A DNA stretch of 41,866 nucleotides from Xanthoparmelia taractica. Lineage: Eukaryota > Ascomycota > Lecanoromycetes > Lecanorales > Parmeliaceae. Positions within the stretch are counted from its first letter, which is position 1; each line of letters begins with the position of its first letter. The stretch covers positions 1-41,866 of the forward strand of contig JANQBS010000306.1 of the NCBI GenBank assembly GCA_033085395.1, given 5' to 3'. A model generated the notes under the pieces. That model saw only the letters and a list, made by a program, of their open reading frames with translations, searched no databases and was not told where the DNA came from. The translations under genes were made by a program, and so were the position numbers. Positions 1 to 10,289 of this stretch are shown piece after piece.

Positions 1-947
1 GCATGTGCGCATGCATCTGGAACAGGGGCTGGATCATGAGACACACTAACCCATAGTCCCACTATTCGATCAGCGTCGAGGAGATTGACAAGGCACTGCG
101 CTCTTATAATCTCACTATCTCGCCGGATTGGTCCGGAGGCATTCTATCTCAGGCCGAAGAGAGGGCCATGGATCAAGGAAACACTTTCTTCTCTCCTATC
201 TTCCCGCAGCGGCCTTTGATCATAACCGAAAAATGGGCCAGCTATCTGAATCCGTCAATAAAATATCTAAACACAACCGTCTTCAACAACCTCATGGGGC
301 TTTTTTCAGGATCAGGTTCGATAACGCATCAAACGGATAACGCAGAGGTCATACTAGCCGAGATGGTGGCCAACGGACTTTCAAGAATTGCGTCTACAAG
401 TTAACTGCAAGGTACTGTCAAGCAAACTATCGAATCTGATCAGTCTGTTGGTCTTGACGGCAACTACTGGTTCGCAGGAAAAGGCAACAATGTATTTCAA
501 GTCGATCCACAGGAATCCAAGGACTGGGTAAAGTTCCGCGTATCAACAACAGTTGAGGGATACGCCTATAATACCCATGGTCGCATCACGAAACTTGCGA
601 TCGGAGTGCTCCTAGCCTACTGTCTCGTCGCGATCACTCACATCATCTACGCCGGTATATCAGGCATCTCATCGACCTGCTGGGATTCCATCAGTGAAGT
701 CACGGCACTCGCTATGAACTCGACTCCTACAGTTTTGCCTCGCAACACCTGCGCCGGCATCTCCGAGCTTAACATCTTCAAGCTTCCGGTTCGTGTCTTG
801 GCGTTTGCGGATGCGGAGGGCGACGGCGAGCATTTGGAACTGGTGTTTGGGAACACGGATGAAAAGACCATCGGAAACAAGACCATCAAGCCTAACAGAG
901 TTTATGGTACTATGCCTGTGGTGAAGGCACATGAGAAGGTCGCTTAG
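1..947 (+). pseudogene. 3' end of a large fungal membrane protein gene, in-frame TAA
   Basis: Only the C-terminal part lies in the window. One frame runs from 57 to the TAG at 945-947 and encodes a predicted membrane segment (TKLAIGVLLAYCLVAITHII, about 588-647) and then the tail GISSTCWDSISEVTALAMNS...FKLPVRVLA...GNKTIKPNRVYGTMP. This tail is typical of a widespread Pezizomycotina family of hypothetical plasma-membrane or cell-surface proteins with no established function. A TAG at 54-56 is removed if 5-56 is an intron (GTGCGC donor, CACTAAC branch site, ATAG acceptor). The TAA at 402-404 is in frame between ANGLSRIASTS and LQGTVK. No splice pair removes it, and both flanks read as the same protein. 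So this is either a recent pseudogene or a base error. I am confident of the family resemblance and less sure that the gene is dead. Confidence 0.6.
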
Positions 948-3513
948 GGGGGGGTCCAGGTAAGTGGACACCTGATCCGGCTAAGAAGTCTCATCATGAC
1001 CGACTTGCAGCAAGACCTATCATCTGACAGGCAACCCTCAGCAAAGGATGGATTCAAGCAAGGGGAATGCACAGTCCTTGGGACTTTCTTTCCTTAATTT
1101 GTGCTTTCTGAGATTCCGTTATCCTACTTTCAAATAGGAGAGACTCTGACTGTGTGCTGTAACGCGATTTTTTCTTCCTACAACCCTGTTGGTCTTTGCA
1201 GCGCCATTCTTCTTGGCACATGCCGTTCTTTCATCGCCAGAGTACTGCTTTATAGATAGTGTTTACTTCTTTTAGCCTACTTTTCATATATCATATTACG
1301 TACCTCAACCCCTCTTTGCTCTTTCCGCTTGCTCTTTTAAGTAATTCTCAAATCTTATGACATTGAGATACGCTTTATCTGACTTTTCATTCTCACTGAG
1401 AATGAACGCCAGATGCCCTAGTACCTATAACAAAAACAGCCAATCCTCGTCGACGAGATTTCCACTTTTGTTTGCTGTACCAGTCCAAGCAAGCCATGTT
1501 TTGACGGGAGCTGGGTCAAAGGTTGTGGTTTACCAGCGGTCTCAACGTTCCTTTGATCTGATATGTATCAAGATTGGCAAAATGAACCTGATACCAAACC
1601 TGCAAGCTCCCATACGTTGTGCGCATATCCAAGCACCCAGAGTCAATCACTCAGCACTGAAACGGCTCTAGTAATCATCAACAATTGCTTCCCGAGGTGT
1701 AGAAGGCGGATTTTGACCAGCGAGCAGCCTGCTGTTGGTGTGCGGAATTGCAAAGGTTACGTTTCCAAAGATTTGCTACAGTTGGAATGACCATTATTTT
1801 GAGCTAGGCAAGGGTACTGATTCTCTATAAAGAACTTCCAGACCCGGAACCGTAATATGAACGTCCAATCAGTTCCAGTCGATACTACCAAGCAACATCA
1901 TTAGCAAGGGAAAACGATGAGCTGTTCCTTGGATTCCACGGTTACTCTGCTCTCCTATCTGATTATGGGATTCCACTATCATGAAACAGACAGTGATAAT
2001 AGCGTACGCCTGTTTATCTTTAATCTTTGCGTGATATATATATCAACACATGCTCAATATAGCAGCAGTGCCCTACCTACATACACAATGGCTGAGGTTT
2101 TGGACTTTTTCCTTGGGTTTGTATGCTCGTGAACCGTCACGTGGGAATAGCAAATTCCTTTTGGACTAAGAATCTAAATATGCATTTTGAGGGGGAAGGT
2201 TCATGGACTTGGCTATGGCTTGATGTGCGGATTAAGAATATGTGGATCCTCTTAGTGGGTTGGATCGGGATATACTTAGCACATGTAAGGTAAGATCTTT
2301 CGATTTGGGGGAGCGTGCAGAAGACTAATCTCCTCAGCTCCAAACTTGTCGAAGAGACGCTTTCATCCCTTTAACACTTCGCCTGCGCCCGAAGTCAAAT
2401 TCTAGACCATATCGTAATGTCGGGCATACAGCCGAGCAAAACCTCTACGGAGATCCGAAAATGATATTCGTCCTGTGAAGAAGAGCAAAGAAAAGAGCGG
2501 CGCTGAACTCTTCCCTACTTGAGCCGACTTGGGATGAAGCAGGAACTCGGACGCAAGCCGAAGCGACATTTGCAGTCTGCCTATTTTGAAGAATCCAGCA
2601 TATGGCAGCTACTCATATAAATAGCCGCGAGACTCAGTTTCTAGTCTCTCAGCTGCCCTATAAAATGCCAGCAGCCGGACCGCGGGTTCGGGGATAGATT
2701 GAAGAACTGGTGGTCGAACAAGCACTCAGGCTCGACCAAGAGGATATAGACCAGCAACCACCTACCTCCATGGCATTTCATCTCTTGCTGAGCAATGGAC
2801 CAATTCCTATTCTCTCAGCGTCATTTTATCCTTCGGTGATACACATAATTCGAGATCGACCATGGCCGCTTAACAGCAGTTACGGCCGTAACGCTACTAT
2901 GTAGCTTTTGCGCCTAAGTTTACGGCCGTAGTCAAGAGCTGGAAATTGCGGACAATTTTGGGCGTGAAGAGTACGTAGTTTAAATGCCTGGGTCCAATAG
3001 CATGGAGGGAGGCATTACTGTCCTTCGGCATCTTGCACTGTCTAGCCCAGGCAGGTTTGTTTGCCCTCTGACTTTTGCATGCCATATCTTTACTTCCTCG
3101 GTTGTAGCCCTCCCTCCCTATTTTTCTTCACTATGGGTTCTAAAATTAGATACAGCAAATACCCACTGAAATTTCGCTTGTTGCATTAACATTCCAGTCT
3201 TTGCCGTCATGCAACGAACCAAGCTAAATCCATTTGTCCCCACAAGTGCATTTCTAGCTAGCCTTCCAACCTCCCCATCTCCTCCCTGCACTTTGTGGAT
3301 GTTCATGTAGACTTACTTCTGATCTCCTTAGAGACCAGACCTGCTATTGATACGGTCCGACCACATCGCTTTGGGAACTCCAAGATACTTTCCTCAGCGC
3401 TTTTCTGCAACAGACTTTTGCTGTTCTCTAGAGCGAAACGAAGATTCAGGCGTTGCGGTATGGACAATGTCAGAACAACTATTGTGAAAAGGTAACTACA
3501 AAGTTAGCTTTCC
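948..3513. other. Gene-free stretch
   Basis: I see no supported gene in these 2.6 kb. Open frames are short, lack splice continuity and resemble nothing I know. TATA-like strings occur at about 2615 and 2661, with only a 9-codon frame after the second. A duplicated palindromic site lies at 2880-2931 and is listed separately. Confidence 0.5.
2880..2931. repeat. Two copies of TTACGGCCGTA, 40 bp apart
   Basis: The perfect 12-bp palindrome TTACGGCCGTAA (2880-2891) is followed 40 bp later by TTACGGCCGTAG (2920-2931). The core CGGCCG resembles the inverted CGG half-sites bound by fungal Zn2Cys6 regulators, so paired operator use is possible. It lies about 600 bp upstream of the HAD/terpene-cyclase-like gene. 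Regulation is inference; the repeat itself is seen directly. Confidence 0.4.
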
Positions 3514-5171
3514 ATGCAAATAGACTCCGCTGACATCAAACCTGGTCAGTAAACCTCTACTATCGGCTACGCACCACTTCCTCTCTTCCTGACAGTATCA
3601 TAGTGCCAGTATCTTCAAACCCCACTAACGTCTTCCCATCTTCTCCTCCGGATTCTCAGTCACATCCTTCCTCCTCTGTCGCCACGGCAATCTCCGTCCC
3701 GGCCGACAAGGACGGCCCGCTCTCACAACCAGCGCCTCACTTGGCCGCATTCAAATGGTTCGACAATGTCATCTTTGAGCTGAATGGTGTCTTCCTCCAG
3801 TCTCCCGACAGCTCAAAAGTCGACAAGCGTATCAAAGGGATCCGATACGATGTCACGACATCACTCGCCTGTTCTAACTTCGAGAGAGGCTTGATCGGTC
3901 TTGACGAGTGCCGAGCGCAAATCTCTGCACATTTTCAATTCTCGGAAACCGAGGTCGCAGATGCAGTCGACTGGGCGATGTCATGGCAGCCATCATCGGA
4001 GATGGTAGCTCTGGCATCAGAACTTCAAAGCACGCACAATCTGTACGCCATTGGAAACCTACCCCAGCCCGTTTTCGACGGATTAAAGGAATCCATCCAG
4101 GCGCTGAACCTGTTCAAGAAAATCTTTGTCTCCAGCAAATTGAACGAACGCCTACCGCATCCCGCGATACTCACAAAAGCCCTTGCGTCTGCCGTCATAG
4201 ACCCCAAGAGAACGCTCTACATAGGCAAACACATCGACAACGTGATAACCGCGCGCTCCTTCGGTTTCCATAGCATCAGATGCGTCGATCCAAGCAAGTG
4301 CATCGAGTACGTTCGCCAAATATGCCGCGAGCCCATCGCGCCAGCGAAGGGTTGGCTGAAAAGCCGAGCCGGCGCGCTGAATCTGGAGACGAGTCTCGGC
4401 ATCACGGTCAAAGACGCCTACATGCAATCGTGCATCCTCGACGCAACAGGCAACATATCCCTCATCTACTACGACCCGTCCCAGCGCCTCTTCAGCTGGT
4501 ACGACAGCGGATCCGCCGTCCCCAAGTGTCTCCCGCACTTCCCTCCAGACGTCGACTGCAACTCCCTCGCCTACTCCGTCTTCCCCCACCTCGACTCCGC
4601 ATCGCGACAGAACATGATGGATAAAATGCTGCTCCACGTCGACTCGCAAGGCATCCTACAAGGCTACCTCTCGCCCGACAAGGTCCGCCTCGACGTCCTC
4701 ATGTGCGTCAACGGCCTCGCGCTCTTCCACGAATACGGCCGCGGCCACCAGCTCGCAGCGACGGAAACCTGGCTCTACGACGTCCTCGTCACCCGCGCAT
4801 TCCGCGACGGAACCCACTACTACCCATCCCCGGACCTATTCCTCTACTTCGTGTCGCGTCTGCTCCGGAAAGCGCCAACCCTGCGCTCGCGCTTCGCGCC
4901 CGTGCTGCGAGAGTGCGTGCTGGAGCGGACGGAGGCGGACGGGGATGCGTTGGCGCTTGCGGCGAGGCTGATCGCGGCGGCGAGATGTGGCGTTGTTGGG
5001 AATGGGTATCTTTTGGAGAAGTTGCTGGTGCTGCAGAAGGAGGATGGGAGCTGGGAAGCGGGCGTGGTGTATCGGTTTAACAGGACGGAGGGCGTGGCGT
5101 GGCATCAGGGTTTTACGGTCGCTCTGGCTGTGCTGGCGATTGAGGAGTGGGATTTTGTGCGACGGCGATGA
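3514..5171 (+). CDS. HAD-like / class II terpene cyclase-like protein (AstC-type family)
   Basis: Proposed exons are 3514-3544 and 3604-5171 (intron 3545-3603: GTCAGT donor, CTGAC branch, ATAG acceptor), giving about 532 aa. The long frame has no ATG before 3604, which is why the small first exon is proposed. The N-terminal half is HAD-like: the motif I region reads DNVIFELNGVF, with Glu where the nucleophilic Asp of an IFDLNGV-type motif is expected. The motif IV region LYIGKHIDNVITARSFG lacks the usual acidic pair. The C-terminal half is an alpha/alpha-barrel of the terpene cyclase type: PPDVDCNSLA (about residue 325) sits where the DxDTT protonation motif belongs, followed by GRGHQLAATETW, GTHYYPSP and the QW-like LQKEDGSWEAG. 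This architecture is that of AstC-type drimane synthases. The HAD site looks dead, and the Thr pair is replaced by Cys-Asn. Cyclisation of farnesyl-PP is family inference. It may instead be a non-catalytic relative. Confidence 0.75.
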
Positions 5172-5336
5172 GCAGGGCGATAGTGGGGGACACAGCTGCA
5201 CGATGAACGCAAATGATGAGACTGCAGCTGTTGCTTAGTTGATGTTAAGATGCAATACAGAGACTTCGTAGAGCCATTTCGTAGCCCTCACACTGACGGA
5301 ACGCCGGTATACGCCAATAGAATGACATACTGATGG

Positions 5337-5696
5337 CCTTTGCCTTGGGACATTTATGGTAGAAGGATTTCTTTAGCAGGCGATATTGCTCATTCAAAAG
5401 CCTTTCTTAATCTCCATGCAAGCCTCCTACCACAAGTAGTCCCGGAAGCTCACCAACTTCTACAGACCAGGTTCAAGGCCTCAAACCACGCGATCGCAGA
5501 GCTGACAGATTATGTCGCTACTCTCCGAGCGGTGAATTCCGGTCAAGAAAAGCTGAAAGATGCCATTGGCGTGTACGAAGTGGAGATGATTGCCAAGGGA
5601 GAAGAAAAGGTCAGGCTGTCTACAATGAACACTGAGACGGTTCATGATTAGGACAGGCTCATTCAGTCTCCATTTTACTGGACGAGAGTTAGATGA
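5337..5696 (+). pseudogene. Remnant of an FAD-dependent monooxygenase (C-terminal part)
   Basis: One frame preserves the order of landmarks of salicylate hydroxylase-like FAD monooxygenases: LPWDIYGRRISLAGDIAHS (the GD...AH motif that contacts FAD), then NHAIAELTDYVATLRAVNSG, AIGVYEVEMIAKGEEKVRLS and MNTETVHD. The stretch between GDIAHS and NHAIAE is scrambled where RGQGLNHAI-like sequence is expected. A TAG at 5649-5651 replaces what is usually Trp after VHD, and the frame then continues DRLIQSPFYW to a TGA at 5694-5696. The N-terminal FAD-binding half is missing. It lies 165 bp downstream of the HAD/terpene-cyclase-like gene on the same strand, and such oxygenases commonly act in fungal terpenoid clusters. 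So it is probably a relic of the same locus. Confidence 0.65.
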
Positions 5697-6338
5697 AGCG
5701 CCTGAGTAGGCGCGCTGTTAGACGTATAAGAAGCCTAACATTGACCGACCTCGGATAGTCACTTACGCATGGCCGGGCCAGCTACCAAATTGGAGGAACC
5801 GATCAACCGCCGGAGAACACTTGAATTTATTTTAGAAAGGAGTCCATTGCTGGCGTTGGGCCTGTTGAAGTTTCTTCGGTTTGTAGCAAGTAACGAAAGT
5901 CATTCATAGAAGGCCGTACAAGCAAATTTCAACCGCATTTGACAGTCCTCCAAAATCCCATCTTTTCAGAATGAACCGACCGTTCATATCAACACTAGAA
6001 AATTTGATTTTCTCACTGAGGAAGTCTTCCACTCATGCATGAACTTTTGGAAAGCCACGAATGTATAGTTTGCGCGTGATGAGCCTGAATGACTATAAGG
6101 AAAGATGGGCGAGGGGGAAGCCGGGTTCAAGAGGCGGTGTCCTTTCCTCACAAGCACAGTCATGCTAGATGAAGGACAGGAACAACTGCATGGGTATGTC
6201 ATGGCGCTGTAGCTTCGGCATAGCTCCCATAGCAGTACATTCTTCAATTATCAGACCATGTGCTCCTAGGCCACTGACTCATGAGACACGCCTTGAATAC
6301 TGACGGTGCTAAACCTTCCCGCATGTAGTACAAATCGA
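5697..6338. other. Gene-free stretch between the FMO remnant and OLA1
   Basis: Short frames on both strands lack any recognisable motif. The region should contain the 3' UTR of the OLA1 gene, which ends at 6339 on the minus strand. I see nothing else. Confidence 0.45.
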
Positions 6339-8039
6339 TCACGACTTTGCAGCACCAGCCTTGACTGTCAAACTGTTAGCCATTGTGACGGATGTTCGAG
6401 ATAGTAGATATGCATACTCAATATTATATCGCCGTCGGCCACCACTGGCGCCGAAAGTCAGTAAATGCTCCCGAGTCACATGACGTAGCGCCAAAGTTCT
6501 GTCGAGTGATGCTCACCATAGTCTTTGCCCTTGGTCATGACCTTTCCAGCAGCTCTTAATGAAGCCTCGTCTTTGTATTCTTTGAGTGTTTCAAAATTGT
6601 AGACGATACACTGGATGAAGGTCTTCTCAAAATCTGCAAACTCAAATGTCAGTTACGCCAGCTTGGATCCAGCCACGAGCCAGCTTACCCCCATGTATGA
6701 CCCCTGCAGCCTGAGGCGCCTTTGTCCCATTTCTGATAGTCCACTGCCTCACCTCGTCCGTTCCCGTCGTGAAGAAGCTGCCGAGATCCAGCATCTTCCT
6801 CATGGTCGTAATGATCTTTGGCAGCGCGGATTTGGTACCGAGCTTCTTACATTCCTCCGCTGCCTCCGCCTCAGTCTCGAAACGTGTGAGGCGCTCTTCA
6901 AAAGCAACGGAGAGAGGTAGTATAGGATCGCCCGGTGCGTGCTCTTTGACCCATTCTGCAATCTTAGGAAGATGTTTGTTCTTTTGTCGGATGTAGTCTT
7001 TCTCGCTGAGGTTGACAAGGTAGACGACAGGTTTGGCGGTGAGGAGGAAGAGAGGATTTATGGCTTCGACCTAGCCCACAATTCAAATTAGTGGTGCTTC
7101 TCAGAGCGATGGGCAATCAGGGAGTATAGTATCATTTTCTTGGTGTCAGAGTTGGATTTCATTTCAGTGCGGTCTCTTGCGTTGTATATTTGAGCCGTTC
7201 AACGAGCTGGGATTATATCGAGCTTTATAGCTCTTGTTCATCATGCAAGAACACGTCAACAGTATTGCACCTGGGGTTGAACTCACTTCTTTTGGTGTCC
7301 AATTCTCTTTCCGTACGTCTTTGCCATCCTTCAGCCATGCGAGGACTTTCTCCACTGTGGCCTCCTCCTCTTTCAGCTTCTTCATCTCCAGGCTTTGGCC
7401 ACCTCGTCTCGTCTGCTTCTTCAGATTCTCCAAGGCTTTCTCAACGAACTCAATGTCCTTGATGCGCAGCTCTTCACTGATAATTGTAAGATCTCGGACT
7501 GGGTCGACGTCTCCCTCAACATGTATGATCTCTGCATCGTCAAAGCATCGGACAACCTGGAAGATGGCGTCGACCGCTCGAATGTGCGAAAGGAAAGCGT
7601 TCCCTAGGCCAGCCCCGGTAGAAGCTCCTCGGGTAAGGCCGGCGATATCGTAGACGGTTAAATTGGCGGGTACTCTTGACTTTGGTTTGTACTGCTCACA
7701 CAACCAATCATATCTATCATCAGGTACGAGAACGCGGGCTTCTTCGGGTTCAATTGTAGCGTATGGAAAATTCTGTATTCCGCCACTATAAGTCTTATGT
7801 CTTGGGCAATTATTCACGATTGACTCACGGCTGGGTTACCCAACGAGCACTTTGTAATGGCTTGAAAAAGAGTCGATTTGCCGACATTTGCTAAGCCGAC
7901 CTGGGGAGTGATATGAGTTTAGTAGCAGGCTTGATGGATTTCTAGGAGGCTGTATCATACGTACGATACCACTTTTCAAGCTGTTACCCGGTCGGCCCAG
8001 AAGCACCTTCTTCTCCTCTTCTTTCTTCTTGGGAGGCAT
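6339..8039 (-). CDS. OLA1: Obg-like ATPase 1 (YchF/OLA1 family), seven exons
   Basis: Exons (minus strand): 8039-7965, 7900-7829, 7772-7287, 7070-6689, 6633-6517, 6444-6418, 6364-6339; 394 aa, the normal length. All joins keep frame. Two introns have uniform GTGAGT donors and the last exon encodes only (I)KAGAAKS. The protein shows the basic N-terminus MPPKKKEEEKK, a P-loop GLANVGKST (residues 27-35), the G3-type motif YDIAGL (about 90-95), the NLSE specificity motif (about 231-234) typical of this ATP-preferring family, a coiled-coil insertion (KKLKEEEATVEKVLAWLKDG), and the C-terminal TGS domain ending VVADGDIILIKAGAAKS. YchF/OLA1 proteins bind ATP and ribosomes and are linked to translation and stress responses in the cytosol. 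Intron 7071-7286 is long (216 bp) compared with the others (53-72 bp). Confidence 0.95.
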
Positions 8040-8677
8040 TCTGCTTCGAAGTCTGGCTGATGAAGTAGCGAAGTTTCGCGCTGTAGGGGGGACTGAGGGG
8101 AGTCTGATGGAGAGCACGAATGCTGGCTGGAGATGGAGATCAAACGCAGGTCCTGCTGCTCTCGGGAAAAACTTGTAATAGGCTGAAGTGAAGGGAGAAG
8201 GTATGGAAATACGGGGAGTCGTCCTGGAATGCGGTGGAGAGAGCTATGGCCCCTCTCTGTAATGATCAATTCATGTGTGTGTACTGTGTACCTACTTTTC
8301 GAAGTAGCAAAAACTGTGCGCCGCAGATTCCAACTTTACTTTACTTTGAGCCTATTCTACCGCTGCCGCTATCGCTTGCCGCCTAGAGCGCGGCTCCCTG
8401 AGACCTGGGGACTTAACCCCTGCTCCTCTAGAGTGTTACACTTGAAGAGCTTCCTATGACCTATAGTCTCAAAGACAGCTTTCTCTTACCCCCCACCTAA
8501 TATAATCCTTACACTCGTCCTCCTCATCACAATACCTCTTGATCTACCATACTTTCACGCCTTGCACCCATTTGAGCTTTTCAACAATCTCTCTCTTTCG
8601 CCGCCAGCTCCGCCAGTTCCCCAGCTTTCGACAATTTTTTCATACTGAGTTCCTTTGCAAACGCCTTAGCGAGCCTA
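8040..8677. promoter_or_regulatory. Divergent promoter region between OLA1 (-) and the isopeptidase gene (+)
   Basis: About 640 bp separates the two start codons and must hold both promoters and 5' UTRs. Pyrimidine-rich tracts lie before the plus-strand ATG (about 8485-8640). I see no clear TATA box. The frame directly upstream of the OLA1 ATG stays open to at least 8210 without an ATG (see findings). Confidence 0.45.
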
Positions 8678-9543
8678 ATGTCAACAAAGAGCAGGCCAAA
8701 ACCCCCTCGATCGCGATCACATACCCCCGCCAAAGCTCAGCGTACTCATGGCAGCAACCGCTCCTCCGCCTCGGTCCAAAAGACGCAGATTCTCATAAAT
8801 GTTTACGACCTACTTCCTGTACGTCTCGCCTTCAGCCTAATCCATCTACATGCTGAGATGTACGGTCAAAGCCAGGCACGCTTGCATCCGCCCTCTGGTT
8901 CATTGGAAGCTCCCTCCTCCACACCGGTGTCGTCATAAAGAGCTTGAACAGAGAATATGCATTCGGCGGCCATGACAGGCCAGGCATGTCGGGCGTCTAC
9001 TGGACTAAGCCACACATGGAGCCGCCTGGAGGTACATTTCGCTGCGAGCTATTGCAAGGCTTCACCTTCCGCCCCGAACACGAAATCGAGAACATCATCA
9101 AGGAAGTCTCGCAAGAATTCCAAGGAACCTCCTACAACCTTCTCTCCAACAACTGCAACCATTTCACTAGCCACCTTTGCAAGAAGCTTACCAGTAAAGC
9201 TGCTCCGGCGTGGCTGAACAGAGCGGCCAGCATAGGCGTCGCGCTCCCCTGCGTCGTGCCGCGAGAATGGATAGCCCCGCCGGATCATGATACGGCTGAT
9301 GGGGAACTGTTGGAAGAGGATGAAGAGGATGAGCGGACATCGATGTTACGGCAACAGTACCATCGAGGCTCTAGCTTTCAGGGCAGTACGATAGGCAGTG
9401 CGATAGGCAGTGAGGATGAAGGGTGGAATAGCGATAGGGACAGAAGAAAAGGTGGGAGTGGGAAAGGAAAGCGTGCTGTGAGGGATACGGACGACAGGAT
9501 AATGCCTGCGAGCGAAAGAGCACCACCGCCAAGGGGTCTTTAA
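8678..9543 (+). CDS. PPPDE (DUF862) putative deSUMOylating/deubiquitinating cysteine isopeptidase
   Basis: Exons 8678-8818 and 8872-9543, 270 aa. The intron 8819-8871 has a GTACGT donor and an AAAG acceptor. This acceptor restores LLP|PGTLASALW, while the nearby CCAG acceptor would break the frame. The PPPDE papain-like fold is clear: VYDLLPPG, then SLLHTGVVI with the probable catalytic His (residue 64), NREYAFGGH, and NLLSNNCNHFT with the probable catalytic Cys (residue 142). Relatives (DeSI-1/DeSI-2 type) hydrolyse isopeptide bonds of SUMO or ubiquitin. The first 35 residues are basic and Ser-rich. The last 90 are acidic and disordered, with a short GSTIGSAIGS repeat. It is probably cytosolic or nuclear. 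Confidence 0.88.
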
Positions 9544-10289
9544 TGTTTGTCGCAATTTTGGCTCTGCTATTAGCGAAGGTGTTGGTGTCATTCATGGTGC
9601 AAAACAAAAAAAAACAAAGACTGGTATGAAGCCAAAGTTAAGATCCTTCCCGGTCTCGAACCCTCCGTCCTGAAACGCAAAAAGCTCGGGTCCTCTTCCT
9701 ACAGAGTTCCAATAACCGAGGAAGAGGTAACCCTACGAAAACCCCAATGAAGGGATTTTATACCACATCCGCATAGGGGCATTACTTCCCGGGGGCGAAG
9801 AACTAGCTCTTATTTGGATATGTATCTCTATCCATTTCAATAAATTGAAACCAAACCTAGGAGCACGGGTGACTTCTTACAAGATATCACAGTCCTAAGA
9901 GCTCCGATGAGTTCAACCTTGTCTACCTTTGCGCATATCCTTCAGAATAAATCGACTGTTCTTACCATACTATAACACTTTCACGTCTTTACCGGGCAAC
10001 TCGCGCGCTCTGTGCATGACTATTGCACAAGTCTTTTGTCTCGAAATTTTCATGAGCTGGACTTGCAAATAGTACAGGTTGTCTTTGCAGGAGATCACGG
10101 TGCAGTATAGACATGAGCCAGGCCAAAACCACCAGTCGCGTTATGACTCGTGTAACCCGCTGCTTGTAGGCCGAACATGCTAGACTTATATCACACTCCC
10201 TCGGATTTAGGCCATGGCTTTTCTCAGAAAGCACTGTACACCAGACCAATCCGCCGAGTTCAACCTAATGTATACATCATCATCCTTGC
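9544..10289. other. Convergent 3' intergenic region
   Basis: This lies between the 3' ends of the isopeptidase (+) and uS11m (-) genes. It contains the 9-bp hairpin at 9692-9727 and a tRNA-B-box-like string near 9655, but no convincing tRNA. The frame 9989-10249 (-) shows no features of a real protein. Confidence 0.45.
9692..9727. terminator. Inverted repeat, candidate 3' hairpin
   Basis: CCTCTTCCT (9692-9700) and AGGAAGAGG (9719-9727) form a perfect 9-bp stem with an 18-nt loop. It sits 150 bp after the isopeptidase stop codon in a convergent intergenic region, so a role in 3'-end formation is possible but unproven. Confidence 0.3.

Noticed and set aside
4152..4649. 165-codon minus-strand frame inside the HAD/cyclase gene
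   Set aside because: It is a shadow of the C-ending codon bias on the plus strand and has no recognisable domain.
9648..9735. Possible tRNA on the minus strand (B-box-like GGGTTCGAGACC)
   Set aside because: The T-stem pairs over only two bases, no A-box or acceptor stem is found, and no cloverleaf can be drawn.
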